DNA from: Lacticaseibacillus suilingensis
GTDB taxonomy: Bacteria > Bacillota > Bacilli > Lactobacillales > Lactobacillaceae
DNA: 64,000 nucleotides
NCBI RefSeq assembly: GCF_016861845.1
Contig: NZ_BOLV01000001.1
Location: 227,453 to 291,452, forward strand
Reading direction: 5' to 3'
Positions 1-9,608 of this stretch are shown piece after piece. The translations under genes and the position numbers were made by a program. The notes beneath the pieces were generated by a model. That model saw only the letters and a program-made list of their open reading frames with translations, was not told the DNA's origin and did not search any database. The number at the start of each line of letters is the position of its first letter. Within the stretch, counting starts at the first letter, position 1.

Positions 1-102
1 GATGCGAGCGGCGAGTTTTCTGATCATTTCCAAACTTAATGAGCCATCCAAGTGGCAATGCAATTCAACCTTGCCTAACTGGTGCAGCGTGTGTTCATCC
101 AT
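1..102 (-). CDS. add: Adenosine deaminase, N-terminal fragment (cut by window edge)
   Basis: The reverse strand encodes 34 residues starting at an ATG whose complement is at 100-102, preceded by an AAAGGAG ribosome site. Residues 11-22 read [12 protein letters not shown], the zinc-binding HxH motif that opens adenosine deaminases, which convert adenosine to inosine in the cytoplasm. The gene runs off the left edge, so the rest of the active site cannot be checked. It is divergent from the neighbouring pyrimidine nucleoside phosphorylase, consistent with a nucleoside salvage region. A related aminodeoxyfutalosine or adenine deaminase is possible but the motif context fits Add best. Confidence 0.8.
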   Translation of the reverse strand, partial: MDEHTLHQLGKVELHCHLDGSLSLEMIRKLAARI

Positions 103-219
103 GCTAATCGCTCCTTTAGTCTTCTGCTTTGAGTGTAGCACATCGATTTGCCTTGAGCCGGGAAAGCGCTACAGATTCTGGTACAATGAAGACAGAACAT
201 ATAGAAAGCTGGGATTGTA

Positions 220-1527
220 ATGCGGATGGTGGACTTAATTGCCAAAAAGCGTGACGGGGGCACTTTAACCAAGCAAGAAATTGATTGGCTGATTACAGCC
301 TATGTCAATGAAGAGGTGCCGGATTATCAAATGAGCGCCTTTTTGATGGCAACCTACTTCAAAGGCATGACCGATGAAGAGCAGGCGGCGCTGGCTTTTG
401 CGATGCTCAATTCCGGCGATCGGCTGGATCTCAGCGAGATTCCTGGGATTAAAGTCGATAAGCACAGTACTGGCGGCGTGGGTGACAAAATCAGTATTCC
501 CTTGACGCCACTGGTGGCTTGTTTAGGGGTGCCGGTACCGATGATTTCCGGCCGGGGCTTGGGCCACACCGGCGGCACCTTGGACAAGCTGGAAAGCATC
601 CCGGGGTTTAATGTCAACTTAAGCGAATCGGCCTTTCGCGCCCAAGTCAAAACCATTAAGCAGGCGATTGTGTCAGCCAGCGGTGATTTGGCCCCAGCGG
701 ACCGCCGCATTTATGCCTTGCGGGATGTCACGGCTACCGTGGAGTCGATTCCACTGATTGCCAGCTCGATCATGAGCAAAAAAATCGCCAGCGGCACCAA
801 CGCCTTAGTCTTTGACGTTAAAGTTGGCAATGGCGCCTTTATGAAGACGGCGGACCAAGCGGAAAAACTGGCGCAGGCCTTGGTGGCGATTGCCAAACAG
901 GCTGGCGTGAAGGCTGTGGCACTTTTAACCGACATGAATCAACCGCTGGGTGTCACCATTGGTAATAGCTTGGAAATCGCCGAGTCCATTGCCATTTTGA
1001 AAGACCGCGGACCCAAAGATGTGCGGAAGCTGACCATCACCGAAGCCGCCCACATGCTGGTGCTGGGCGGCAAAGCGCCAGACCTCGAAACAGCCATTGG
1101 GATGGCTGAAGATGCCTTGCGCGACGGCCGGGCGCTAGCGGCGTTCAAACAACTGATTGCCGCTCAAGGCGGCGACCCGATCGTGGTCGACAACCCGAAG
1201 CTACTGCCGCAAGCTGAATACAAAATTCCCGTGACCGCCGCGACCGCAGGGTATGTCACTGCGATTGACACCAACGCCCTCGGGCTAGCGGTGATGCAAC
1301 TCGGCGGCGGGCGGGCCAAGAAGGATGATGCCTTAGATTTGGCCGTGGGGCTGGTGCTGCACAAGAAAGTGGGCACCCCAGTGGCTGAAGGCGAAACCCT
1401 AGCCATGATTCATGCCAGTCAGCCAACTGCGGCGGCGGTGGCCCAGCTGGTGCAAGCGGCGTTCACCATTGGCGACCAGGCACCGGCCAAGCAGCCGCTG
1501 ATTCAGAAAATCTTGCCTCAAAACTAG
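220..1527 (+). CDS. pdp: Pyrimidine-nucleoside phosphorylase
   Basis: A 435-residue protein, the usual length for this family. It cleaves uridine, thymidine and deoxyuridine with phosphate to give the base and (deoxy)ribose-1-phosphate. Visible family marks are KHSTGGVGDK at residues 81-90 (phosphate site) and the signature SGRGLGHTGGTLDKLE at 110-125. The start at 220 gives MRMVD, matching the N-terminus I know for Bacillus Pdp; the ribosome site is weak. It is a single-gene unit closed by the terminator at 1536-1577, and faces away from the adenosine deaminase gene, which supports a salvage role. Thymidine phosphorylase is the main alternative, but Firmicutes members usually accept all pyrimidine nucleosides. 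Confidence 0.93.
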   Translation: MRMVDLIAKKRDGGTLTKQEIDWLITAYVNEEVPDYQMSAFLMATYFKGMTDEEQAALAFAMLNSGDRLDLSEIPGIKVDKHSTGGVGDKISIPLTPLVACLGVPVPMISGRGLGHTGGTLDKLESIPGFNVNLSESAFRAQVKTIKQAIVSASGDLAPADRRIYALRDVTATVESIPLIASSIMSKKIASGTNALVFDVKVGNGAFMKTADQAEKLAQALVAIAKQAGVKAVALLTDMNQPLGVTIGNSLEIAESIAILKDRGPKDVRKLTITEAAHMLVLGGKAPDLETAIGMAEDALRDGRALAAFKQLIAAQGGDPIVVDNPKLLPQAEYKIPVTAATAGYVTAIDTNALGLAVMQLGGGRAKKDDALDLAVGLVLHKKVGTPVAEGETLAMIHASQPTAAAVAQLVQAAFTIGDQAPAKQPLIQKILPQN

Positions 1528-1535
1528 TTTTCACG

Positions 1536-1577
1536 AAGAAATCTTTGCTAAAACCAGATTTAGCAAAGGTTTCTTTT
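1536..1577 (+). terminator. Rho-independent terminator after pdp
   Basis: Seventeen-base arms (1536-1552 and 1561-1577) pair almost completely, with one G-U pair, and the right arm ends in a T-rich tract. It separates pdp from the cyd operon. Confidence 0.8.
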
Positions 1578-1611
1578 CAGTTCCGGTGCCCGCCGCGCCT
1601 GCACCTGGCGC

Positions 1612-1641
1612 TATACTATGATTAGTGTGAAAACGATTGCG
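1612..1641 (+). promoter_or_regulatory. cydA promoter -10 and cre-like site
   Basis: A TATACT -10 box lies at 1612-1617, about 55 bp before the cydA start; the -35 is weak. Directly downstream, 1628-1641 reads TGAAAACGATTGCG, which fits the catabolite responsive element consensus TGNAANCGNTNNCA at all but the last defined position. A CcpA roadblock just after the start site would link cytochrome bd to sugar availability. This is prediction only. Confidence 0.5.
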
Positions 1642-1672
1642 CTAATTATTGGAGTCAAGGAGGGGTTTAAGC

Positions 1673-3094
1673 ATGCTTGCAGGTTTAACCGTGCTCGACC
1701 TGGCCCGCTTTCAATTTGCCATGACCACAGTGTTTCATTTCTTCTTCGTGCCGTTTTCTATCGGCATGGCGCTGTTAACTGCCATTATGGAAACACTGTA
1801 TGTCCGCAAAAAGCAGGCCGTCTATTTAAAAATGGCCAAGTTTTGGGGCCGGATTTTTCTTTTGAGTTTTGCTGTTGGGGTGGTCACTGGGATCATCCAA
1901 GAATTTCAGTTTGGGATGAACTGGTCGAATTATTCCCGGTTCATGGGGGATATTTTCGGGGCGCCGCTGGCGATTGAAGCGCTGCTGGCGTTCTTCATGG
2001 AGTCCACCTTTATCGGCTTGTGGATGTTTACTTGGGACCGGTTCAAACCCGCGGCCCATGCGGCGCTGATTTGGTTCGTCTGGCTTGGCACGACGCTGAG
2101 TGCGATTTGGATTTTAAGTGCGAACTCGTTCATGCAGCATCCCACTGGGTTTGCCATTAATCCCGCCACAGGACGCGTGAAGCTGGTGGACTTTGGGGCC
2201 GTGATTTTGAACCCGCAGCTGTGGGTTGAATTCCCGCATGTCATTTTTGGCGCCTTCACCACGGCCAGCTTTGCCGTGGTCGGGATGGCGGCTTGGCAAC
2301 TGCTGAAAAAGCGTGACGTTGACTTTTTCCAAAAGTCCCTGCGCATCGGCTTGATTGTCGGCTTGGTGTCCGTCGTGGGTGCAATCGGCGTGGGCGACAC
2401 CCAGACCCAGTTCATTATCAAGGACCAACCGATGAAGTTTGCCGCCACCGAAGGCATCTACAAGGATACCGGCGATCCGGCGGCTTGGACCTTGGTGGAA
2501 TTGATTGATACTAAAAAGCATACGGTTAAAGGTAACATCGAAATTCCGTATTTGCTGAGTTTGCTGTCTTACCATAAAGCGAACGGTAGCGTGAAAGGCA
2601 TGGACACTGTCAATGCCGAGCTACAGCGAAAGTACGGCAAAGATAAGGATTACTATGTGCCGGTCAAGACGCTGTTCTGGTCATTTCGCGTGATGGCTGG
2701 CGGCGGGGTGCTGCTGGCATTGCTCGCGGTGCTGGGGCTGTGGTTCTCCCGCAAGAAGAAGGACACCTTGTTGAACCAGCGGTGGCTCTTGTATCTGCTG
2801 GGGTTAGCACTGTGGTTGCCGTTTATCATCAATACGGCGGGCTGGTTCATTACTGAACTGGGCCGCTATCCATGGGTGGTTTACGGTCTTTATACGATTG
2901 CCGACGCCGTGTCGCCAACCACAACCGTGCCGCAGCTGCTCATCACCAACATCGTTTACTTCTTGTTGTTCACAATGCTGGGCGGGGTCATGATTTACTA
3001 TTGCCGCCGGGTCTTGAAGCAAGGACCAGACGGACCACTGGATACGGACTATGGCACCAGCGATCCCTTTGCAAAGGAGGCGTTTGCTAAATGA
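1673..3094 (+). CDS. cydA: Cytochrome bd ubiquinol/menaquinol oxidase subunit I
   Basis: A 473-residue polytopic membrane protein that oxidises quinol and reduces oxygen to water. The ATG at 1673 is chosen over an upstream TTG at 1649 because AAGGAGG sits just before it and MLAGLTVLDLARFQ matches the family start. Conserved features include His22 in FHFFFVPF (heme b595 ligand by homology), Glu102 and Glu110 in the IEALLAFFMES stretch (proton path), a Pro-His pair around FPHVIFGAF (heme b558), and the GRYPW quinol-loop motif. The Q-loop is the short Firmicutes form. The gene opens a cydABCD cluster and overlaps cydB by 4 bp. Confidence 0.96.
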   Translation: MLAGLTVLDLARFQFAMTTVFHFFFVPFSIGMALLTAIMETLYVRKKQAVYLKMAKFWGRIFLLSFAVGVVTGIIQEFQFGMNWSNYSRFMGDIFGAPLAIEALLAFFMESTFIGLWMFTWDRFKPAAHAALIWFVWLGTTLSAIWILSANSFMQHPTGFAINPATGRVKLVDFGAVILNPQLWVEFPHVIFGAFTTASFAVVGMAAWQLLKKRDVDFFQKSLRIGLIVGLVSVVGAIGVGDTQTQFIIKDQPMKFAATEGIYKDTGDPAAWTLVELIDTKKHTVKGNIEIPYLLSLLSYHKANGSVKGMDTVNAELQRKYGKDKDYYVPVKTLFWSFRVMAGGGVLLALLAVLGLWFSRKKKDTLLNQRWLLYLLGLALWLPFIINTAGWFITELGRYPWVVYGLYTIADAVSPTTTVPQLLITNIVYFLLFTMLGGVMIYYCRRVLKQGPDGPLDTDYGTSDPFAKEAFAK

Positions 3095-4089
3095 CAGCCT
3101 TGCAATTGCTATGGTTTTTACTGCTCGCCGTGCTGTTTATCGGTTTCTTCTTCCTTGATGGCTTCGACTTCGGGGTGGGGATGGCCACGCGGCTGTTAGC
3201 CCATGATGAAGCTGAACGCACCCAACTGGTCAGCACCATTGGCCCGCATTGGGATGGCAATGAAGTGTGGCTGATCACGGCAGGTGGGGCGATGTTTGCT
3301 TCTTATCCGCTGTGGTATGCCAGCTTGTTTTCTGGTTTCTACTTGCTGTTCTTTTTGGTGCTGGTGGGCTTGATCATTCGCGGGGTGGCTTTCGAATTCG
3401 CCGCTCATGCAGAAACCGAACGCGGCCGCAGCATTTGGCGGTGGGCCCTGTTCTTTGGTAGCATCATTCCGCCGTTTTTCCTCGGGATGATTTTTACCGC
3501 GATTATTCAGCCGTTGCCGATCGACCAAGCAGGTAATGTGTTTGCTACCTTTGGCAACCAGGTCAACTTGCTGACAATCGTTGGTGGGGTGGCCGTGGTA
3601 CTGATGTGTCTGATGCATGGGCTCAACTTTATCCGCCTGAAAACCGAAGGCCCGCTGCGCCAGCGTGCGCGGGCGCTGAACGCCAAACTGGCTTGGGTGC
3701 TGTATGCCGGTGAAGTGGTGTTTGCGGCCCTGGTCTTCTTCATGACCGATTTCTTTAAGGCGCGGCCGGTGTCCACCACCTTGATTGTGGTGTTGATTGT
3801 GGTTGCCGCCGTGGCAGCGCATTACGGCGCTGTGAAAGATCGCGAACTGTTGTCCTTTATCAGCAGTGGCGCCGGCTTAGCCTTGGTTGTAGCGTTGATT
3901 TTCAATGGCTTGTTCCCGCGGGTGATGATTGGGGTTAATCCGGCCCATTCCATCTTGATTCAGGATGCTTCGGCCAGTCCGTTGACGCTGACCATCATGA
4001 CCGTGGTGACCTGCATTTTGTTGCCGATTGCACTGGGCTACTTCATTTGGAGCTATGTCGTATTCCACAAGCGCGTGGCGGCCAAATAA
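3091..4089 (+). CDS. cydB: Cytochrome bd oxidase subunit II
   Basis: A 332-residue hydrophobic partner of CydA with about eight membrane segments. The N-terminal FLDGFDFGVGM stretch is the characteristic CydB motif, followed by the long alternating hydrophobic pattern of the family. The start codon overlaps the cydA stop (ATGA), indicating translational coupling, and a GGAGG lies in the end of cydA. It carries no heme itself but is required for assembly of the bd oxidase in the cytoplasmic membrane. Length is typical for Gram-positive CydB. Confidence 0.95.
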   Translation: MTALQLLWFLLLAVLFIGFFFLDGFDFGVGMATRLLAHDEAERTQLVSTIGPHWDGNEVWLITAGGAMFASYPLWYASLFSGFYLLFFLVLVGLIIRGVAFEFAAHAETERGRSIWRWALFFGSIIPPFFLGMIFTAIIQPLPIDQAGNVFATFGNQVNLLTIVGGVAVVLMCLMHGLNFIRLKTEGPLRQRARALNAKLAWVLYAGEVVFAALVFFMTDFFKARPVSTTLIVVLIVVAAVAAHYGAVKDRELLSFISSGAGLALVVALIFNGLFPRVMIGVNPAHSILIQDASASPLTLTIMTVVTCILLPIALGYFIWSYVVFHKRVAAK

Positions 4090-4122
4090 GCTTGAACGAA
4101 TGACATTTTTAAGGAGGCTCGC

Positions 4123-5850
4123 ATGATCGATAAACGATTGTTGCAGCTGCCTGGAATCCGAAAAATTATGCTGATGCTTGCCGCGCTTACGCTGGGGCAG
4201 GCATTTGTTATTTTAGGCCAAGGGCATTTTCTTGCAGCAGGGATAGTTCACGCTTGGCATTTGCTCCCCATGGCGGGGCTAGTGCCTTATATCCTAGGCT
4301 TTGGTCTGGCCTATGCCGGGCGCCAGGCGATTACCTGGGCGCGCAACGCTTTAGCGGAGCATTATGCGCGGCGCGCGGCCAGTGACCTACAAACCCGCCT
4401 CTTGGCCCAGGTGTATGCGCTGGGGCCGCAGGCAGTGGCGCAGGAAGGTACCGGCAATTTGGTGACCATGGCGCTGGATGGCGTGGGTGAAACGCAAAAT
4501 TATATTGAACTGATTTTGAATAAAGTGCTGAGCATGATGATCATTCCTTGGGTGTTAGTGGGGTACATCTTTATGCAACAGCACCTGGCTGGGATCGCGT
4601 TGCTCATTATGTTTCCCGTCATTATTTTATTTATGGTGATTCTGGGGATGGCGGCGCGAGACGAATCGGAGCGCCAGTATGCCGGGTTCCAGCGCATGAG
4701 CAATCACTTCATCGACTCGCTTCGCGGACTGAAGACCTTGCAGCTGATGGGCATTAGCAAACAATACGCCCAAAACGTCTACACCGTCTCGGAAGACTAT
4801 CGCAAGCAAACCATGAAGGTGCTGCGCATTGCGATGCTGTCGAGCTTTGCAATGGATTTTTTTGCCACCTTGTCGATTGCCGTGATTGCGGTGTTCATGG
4901 GCATTGACTTGCTGAATGGTAAGTTGAGCTTATACCCAGCGCTGGTGGCGTTGATTTTGGCGCCAGAGTATTTCATGCCGATTCGCGAATTTGGCAGTGA
5001 CTATCACGCTACTTTGAATGGGAAAAACGCCTTGACCGCGATTTGGCAATTGCTGGCGCTGCCGGTACCGCAGCCGGCGACGCAGCAACCAGAATTGGCC
5101 GGCCCGCTGACGTTAACCGCTAGTGACCTGACTTTTCAGTACCCGGATCGCGATGATGGCATCAAGCAGGCTAGCTTTACTTTGCATGAAGGCCAGAAGG
5201 TGGCGATTATTGGCGCCAGCGGCTCCGGCAAGTCAACCTTGCTGAACTTGATCGGTGGCTTCTTACAGCCTACAGGGGAGCCCTTTACGTTGAATGGTAC
5301 GCCGCTTGCCCATTTGGCCCAGCCGGCCTGGCAGGAACACCTGTCCTACATTCCGCAAAATCCTTATTTGTTTGCCAATACGATAGCGGAAAACATTCGC
5401 TTTTATCAACCTGAAGCCAGCGAAGCGGCGGTGCAACAAGCGGCGAGCGAAGCCGGCCTCAGTGATTGGCTCAGGACGCTGCCTGAGGGCTTAGCGACCC
5501 GTATTGGCGAAGGCGGCCGCGGCGTTTCTGGCGGCCAGGCCCAGCGCATCGCCTTAGCGCGCACGCTACTGGCCAAGGAGCGGCGCATTTGGCTGTTTGA
5601 TGAACCGACGGCGCATTTGGATATTGAAACTGAATCCGAGCTCAAAGCAACGATGCTGCCGCTGTTTGCGGGCCGGCTGGTGATTTTTGCCACCCACCGG
5701 CTGCACTGGCTCAATCAGATGGATTGGGTCATCGTGCTCGCTCATGGCCAAATCGTGGCGCAAGGGGCACCAGCGGACTTGGCGGCCCATTCCGCCGCTT
5801 ACCGGGCTTTGGTGGCGCAGATGAAGGGGGAAGCACATGTTCAAGCATGA
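4123..5850 (+). CDS. cydD: Heme/thiol ABC exporter CydD, fused membrane and ATPase domains
   Basis: A 575-residue half-transporter: six membrane segments in the first ~310 residues and an ATPase domain after that. Walker A GASGSGKST is near residue 364, the signature VSGGQAQR near 468 and Walker B IWLFDEP near 488. CydDC is needed for cytochrome bd assembly; reported substrates are glutathione/cysteine and heme. The ribosome site AAGGAGG precedes the ATG, 33 bp after cydB, and the gene overlaps the next ABC gene by 14 bp. Position in a cyd cluster identifies it better than sequence alone; in Bacillus naming this gene is called cydC. Confidence 0.92.
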   Translation: MIDKRLLQLPGIRKIMLMLAALTLGQAFVILGQGHFLAAGIVHAWHLLPMAGLVPYILGFGLAYAGRQAITWARNALAEHYARRAASDLQTRLLAQVYALGPQAVAQEGTGNLVTMALDGVGETQNYIELILNKVLSMMIIPWVLVGYIFMQQHLAGIALLIMFPVIILFMVILGMAARDESERQYAGFQRMSNHFIDSLRGLKTLQLMGISKQYAQNVYTVSEDYRKQTMKVLRIAMLSSFAMDFFATLSIAVIAVFMGIDLLNGKLSLYPALVALILAPEYFMPIREFGSDYHATLNGKNALTAIWQLLALPVPQPATQQPELAGPLTLTASDLTFQYPDRDDGIKQASFTLHEGQKVAIIGASGSGKSTLLNLIGGFLQPTGEPFTLNGTPLAHLAQPAWQEHLSYIPQNPYLFANTIAENIRFYQPEASEAAVQQAASEAGLSDWLRTLPEGLATRIGEGGRGVSGGQAQRIALARTLLAKERRIWLFDEPTAHLDIETESELKATMLPLFAGRLVIFATHRLHWLNQMDWVIVLAHGQIVAQGAPADLAAHSAAYRALVAQMKGEAHVQA

Positions 5851-7558
5851 TCACTGGGTGAAACCCGATTTGAAACGGTATCGGTGGCTTTTGTTTTGGT
5901 CGCTGACGCTGGGGATTTTAACGTTTGTCTGCGCCGGGGCGTTGATGTTTACTTCCGGTTACTTAATTGACTTTTCCGCGCGGCAGCCGCTGTTTGCGGC
6001 GATTTACGTGCCAGTGGTGTTGACGCGGGCGTTTGGGATTGGCCGCCCGGTGTTTCAATATCTGGAGCGCCTCACCAGCCATAACTGGGTGTTGCGCGTG
6101 ACCAGTCACATGCGGCGCAAGCTGTATCAGGTGCTGGAAACGGACGCCGCTTTTTGGCAGGAACATCGGCGCACTGGCGATTTGCTGAGTTTGCTGGCGG
6201 ATGATATTGGTCACATTCAGAATTTATACTTACGCGCGATTTTTCCCACCGTGGTGGCTGGCGGGTTGAGTTTGCTGATCACCCTGGGGCTGGGGATTTT
6301 CGATTGGGGCTTTGCGTTGTGGATTTTGCTCCTGTTGTTAATCCAGCTGATTCTGATTCCTTGGTGGGGTCTGCTGGTGGAAAAAAAGCGTAAGCAACGC
6401 CAAAAAGCGTTGACCCAACAAGCTTATGGAGATTTGACCGATGCGACCTTGGGCCTGAGTGATTGGACGATTACCCATCATGAGCAGGCCTTTCTTCAGC
6501 AGGCCACGCAGGCGGCCACGGCGTTAGCAGCGTCTACCCATACCAGTCGCAAGTTCCAATGGTGGCGTGATTTCTGCGGTGACCTGGCCTTTGGTCTGAT
6601 TCCAGCGGCGCTGCTGTGGTGGTCCGCGGCCCGGTTCGGCAGCGGTCAGGTGACGGCAAATTGGATTGGTAGCTTTGCGCTGGTGATGTTCCCGTTAGCG
6701 ATGGCCTTTTCCAGTGTGGCCCAGGGCGTAGGCGAATGGCCCACTTACCAAGGCGCGTTGCAACACTTGAATGATCTGACGCCAAGTGAGCGGCCGTTGC
6801 CGGCACAATTAGCCGCGCCAACGCAAGTGCAGGCGTTAACGTTGTCAGACGTGCATTTTCGTTACAATGACGCGGCGCCAGAGCTCATCAGCGGCGTTGA
6901 TCTCAGGATGAAGCGCGGCGAGAAAATCGCACTACTTGGGCCCAGCGGGATGGGCAAAACCACTTTGCTCCAGCTGGTGTTAGGTGATTTGACCGCTACC
7001 AGTGGCCAAGTGCTGCTGGACGGCCAAGCGGTGTTGCAATATCAAAACGTGCGGCCACAACTGTTTGCCGTGCTGGATCAAAGCCCGTTTTTGTTTAATA
7101 CCTCAGTGGCCAACAACGTGCGGTTAGGCAACGAAACCGCTACCGATGCTGAGGTCTGGGCTGCGCTGAAAGCCGTTCAGCTCGATCAATTGGTGGCCAG
7201 CTTGCCGCAAGGGGCGGACACCCCAGTGGAAGAGGCCGGGTTTGCCTTTTCCGGCGGTCAACGGCAGCGCCTGGCGTTAGCGCGGATTTTGCTCCAAGAT
7301 GCGCCAATCGTGCTGCTCGATGAACCCACCGTGGGGCTTGATCCCATCACCGAGCAGGCGCTTGTTGCCACAATGTTTGCGGTACTGAAGGATAAAACGG
7401 TCCTCTGGGTGACCCATCACTTGCAAGGCGTTGACCGCTGCGATCAGGTCTTGTTTCTTGAGGATGGGCACCTGACGTTGCAAGGCCGGCCGCAAGAGCT
7501 GCTGGCGACCAGCGCCCGTTATCGGCATTTGTACGCCTTAGATGCTGGGGAGATATAA
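5837..7558 (+). CDS. cydC: Heme/thiol ABC exporter CydC, fused membrane and ATPase domains
   Basis: A 573-residue second half-transporter that pairs with CydD. Membrane segments occupy roughly residues 15-300. The ATPase domain has Walker A GPSGMGKTT near residue 368, signature FSGGQRQRLALAR near 470, and Walker B VLLDEP near 491 followed by TVGLDP. It starts inside the end of cydD (14 bp overlap), with GGGGGAAGC just before the ATG, so the two halves are made together. No terminator separates it from the downstream acetyltransferase gene, which may be cotranscribed. Confidence 0.92.
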   Translation: MFKHDHWVKPDLKRYRWLLFWSLTLGILTFVCAGALMFTSGYLIDFSARQPLFAAIYVPVVLTRAFGIGRPVFQYLERLTSHNWVLRVTSHMRRKLYQVLETDAAFWQEHRRTGDLLSLLADDIGHIQNLYLRAIFPTVVAGGLSLLITLGLGIFDWGFALWILLLLLIQLILIPWWGLLVEKKRKQRQKALTQQAYGDLTDATLGLSDWTITHHEQAFLQQATQAATALAASTHTSRKFQWWRDFCGDLAFGLIPAALLWWSAARFGSGQVTANWIGSFALVMFPLAMAFSSVAQGVGEWPTYQGALQHLNDLTPSERPLPAQLAAPTQVQALTLSDVHFRYNDAAPELISGVDLRMKRGEKIALLGPSGMGKTTLLQLVLGDLTATSGQVLLDGQAVLQYQNVRPQLFAVLDQSPFLFNTSVANNVRLGNETATDAEVWAALKAVQLDQLVASLPQGADTPVEEAGFAFSGGQRQRLALARILLQDAPIVLLDEPTVGLDPITEQALVATMFAVLKDKTVLWVTHHLQGVDRCDQVLFLEDGHLTLQGRPQELLATSARYRHLYALDAGEI

Positions 7559-7597
7559 TGTTACACTAAGCGCAATTGAATTTTGGGGGCATCAGCA

Positions 7598-8491
7598 ATG
7601 CAAATTGAGCAAACCGTACAACTTAGCCAGGGCCAACGCACCGCGGCCCAGGCGCTGCTGGCGGCGGTGCAGGCGGCAGATGGCAGCGCCAGAGATCCTT
7701 ATTTGAGTAATCAGTTCAACGTCGACTTAAACATGCCGGCGTTTTTCTTGGCTTACGTGGATTCAGGCTTAGTGGGGCTGGTGACACTATACGCCGATGA
7801 GGCGCCAGGTGGCTTAGTGGATGTGACCATTAACGTGCATCCAAACTGGCGCCGGCGCGGCATTGCTAGCCGGTTGTGGCAAACGGCTGCCGCGGTACTC
7901 AAGCAAGCCAGCTACGACCAGGTTGAATTCATGACCGAGCAAGGCTTTTTGGCTAAGGCGCCAGCGTTTGCCGCCCAAAATCAGTTGCAGCGCGAGACTG
8001 AGTTTGAATATCAATTAGCCGCACCGGCGCAGCGACCAGAACCGTCGGACCCCGCCATCACCGTGGCCAAGCTGCAACCGGCCGAAATTTCGGCCTTGCT
8101 CCCAGCATACTGTGAAGCCTTTCCTGAAGTAGATGAAGCCGAGGCGCGCCGCTATCTGGAAGCCAATCTGCACTCCGAACACAACGCCCCATATGTTGGT
8201 CACTATCAGGGCCAAATTATCGGCTACTGTGGGGTCGATTATGGCGCTTATGATTATCTGTTTGGCTTATTTATTGCCGCGCGTTTTCGCGGGCAAGGTC
8301 TGGGCCAGCGGTTTTTGGCCCAGCTGATGGTGACTTTGGCGCACACGCGCAGGCGGGCCTTGAAATTAGGCGTCGAAAACACTAATCCTGCTGCCTTACA
8401 TGTCTATCAAAAAGCCGGGTTTCAAATTGAAACGACGGTCTACTATTTGACGCCGCAAGCCGGCAGCCGCTGGGGCCTCAAGGCGGACTAA
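7598..8491 (+). CDS. Tandem GNAT acetyltransferase
   Basis: A 298-residue protein with two GNAT folds. The first half has VDVTINVHPNWRRRGIASRLW (acetyl-CoA loop RRRGIAS, about residues 75-95). The second has GLFIAARFRGQGLGQRFLAQL and a C-terminal NTNPAALHVYQKAGF, the classic motif A and B pattern. It likely transfers an acetyl group to a small molecule or peptide, but the substrate cannot be read. The start at 7598 is preferred over a TTG at 7583 because it leaves GGGGG as ribosome site. The gene follows cydC by 39 bp and ends at a bidirectional terminator. The two-domain form recalls mycothiol synthase, but that pathway is not expected here. Confidence 0.75.
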   Translation: MQIEQTVQLSQGQRTAAQALLAAVQAADGSARDPYLSNQFNVDLNMPAFFLAYVDSGLVGLVTLYADEAPGGLVDVTINVHPNWRRRGIASRLWQTAAAVLKQASYDQVEFMTEQGFLAKAPAFAAQNQLQRETEFEYQLAAPAQRPEPSDPAITVAKLQPAEISALLPAYCEAFPEVDEAEARRYLEANLHSEHNAPYVGHYQGQIIGYCGVDYGAYDYLFGLFIAARFRGQGLGQRFLAQLMVTLAHTRRRALKLGVENTNPAALHVYQKAGFQIETTVYYLTPQAGSRWGLKAD

Positions 8492-8497
8492 CCGAAT

Positions 8498-8540
8498 CAA
8501 AGCCAGCCGACCACCATTTAAGGCGGGCCGACTGGCTTTG
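8498..8540. terminator. Bidirectional terminator between convergent genes
   Basis: CAAAGCCAG at 8498 pairs with CTGGCTTTG ending at 8540. It lies between the convergent GNAT and polyprenyl synthase genes and can serve both strands. Confidence 0.65.
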
Positions 8541-8562
8541 TTTGCGCTTGTTGAGTTGAATG

Positions 8563-9519
8563 TTACTGCTGCCGCGTGAGCAAGGCCTGGGTTAAGTTCA
8601 TCAGGTCCGAACGCGGCTGACCGGCGGGGAAAGTCTGCAGCGTCACCATCGCTTTTGCGGTATAACGCGCAGCTAGGTCCTGTGCTTGGGGCAGACCTAA
8701 CTGGCGAATCTGAGCTGCGGCAGCGGTTCTGGCTGTTTCGTCTGTGCGGGCGGCCAAGATCACCGGCTGCAGCTCAGGCGCCTGGGCCAAGGCGTACAAG
8801 ACGGGCAAGGTGTAAATGCCGTTTTGCAAGTCTTCGAGACCCGGTTTGCCGGCGGTCGTGGTGTAATCCAGTAAGTCATCGGTCATCTGAAAGGCCATGC
8901 CCACTGCATGCCCGTAGCGCGCAGCGGCGTGGCATTCGGCCGCGGTGGCTCCGCTCAGCGTGGCGCCTTGCCACGCTGCTAGCTCAAATAGCGCCGCAGT
9001 TTTACCGCTGATTTGCCGCAGGTATTGGTGAATTGTGATGGGGTGGTCGCGGCGCACGGCATTTTGATCCAGTTCCCCGAGCAAAAGGCGGCGCATCACC
9101 CGCGCGTTGCGGCCGACATTGGCCACGTCTGGCGCAGCTTCGGCTAGCAGCTGAAAGTATACGGCAAACAGGTAGTCACCGGCGTAAATCGCCGCTTGGT
9201 TGCCGGATTCCTGCTGAATGGTGGTTTGTCCGCGGCGGCGGTCGGCATGATCCAGCACGTCATCGTGAATCAGCGTGGCCAGGTGCAGCGTTTCGATCGC
9301 GGCGCCGGCTGCGACCAGCGATGGATTGTCAAGGTCATGAAAACGCGCTAGCATGAACATGAGGCCGCTGCGGAGCATTTTACCGCCGGCATTGATTTGG
9401 GCTTGGACCCGCGCGTTAACCGCAGGCACGCGCAACTGGCTCGCAGTTTTAAGCCGCGCCTGCACGGCAGTGAGCTTTGGATAGATTTCCGGGTAACGCA
9501 GCCAAGCGGCTTTGACCAT
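8563..9519 (-). CDS. Polyprenyl diphosphate synthase (quinone side chain)
   Basis: A 318-residue all-helical trans-prenyltransferase. It carries both aspartate-rich motifs: DDVLD at residues 86-90 followed by the basic DRRRG, and DDLLD at 214-218 in FQMTDDLLDY. GGKMLR near residue 45 binds the isopentenyl diphosphate. These enzymes elongate farnesyl or geranyl diphosphate with several isoprene units. The gene is divergent from, and adjacent to, a MenA-like prenyltransferase, so the product is probably the (demethyl)menaquinone tail, fitting the neighbouring cytochrome bd genes. Chain length cannot be told safely. The ATG is preceded on the reverse strand by a GGAGG-like stretch. Confidence 0.88.
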   Translation of the reverse strand: MVKAAWLRYPEIYPKLTAVQARLKTASQLRVPAVNARVQAQINAGGKMLRSGLMFMLARFHDLDNPSLVAAGAAIETLHLATLIHDDVLDHADRRRGQTTIQQESGNQAAIYAGDYLFAVYFQLLAEAAPDVANVGRNARVMRRLLLGELDQNAVRRDHPITIHQYLRQISGKTAALFELAAWQGATLSGATAAECHAAARYGHAVGMAFQMTDDLLDYTTTAGKPGLEDLQNGIYTLPVLYALAQAPELQPVILAARTDETARTAAAAQIRQLGLPQAQDLAARYTAKAMVTLQTFPAGQPRSDLMNLTQALLTRQQ

Positions 9520-9608
9520 AATGGGCCTCCATTGAAATGATTATAATTTAACTTTAGCTAAAAAAAGTCGCGGGGGCAAGTCAAGCCGCCGCCAAAAAGG
9601 AGCGTTTC

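Noticed and set aside
7598..8491. Mycothiol synthase
   Set aside because: The two-GNAT layout is similar, but mycothiol is an actinobacterial thiol and no other pathway gene is here.
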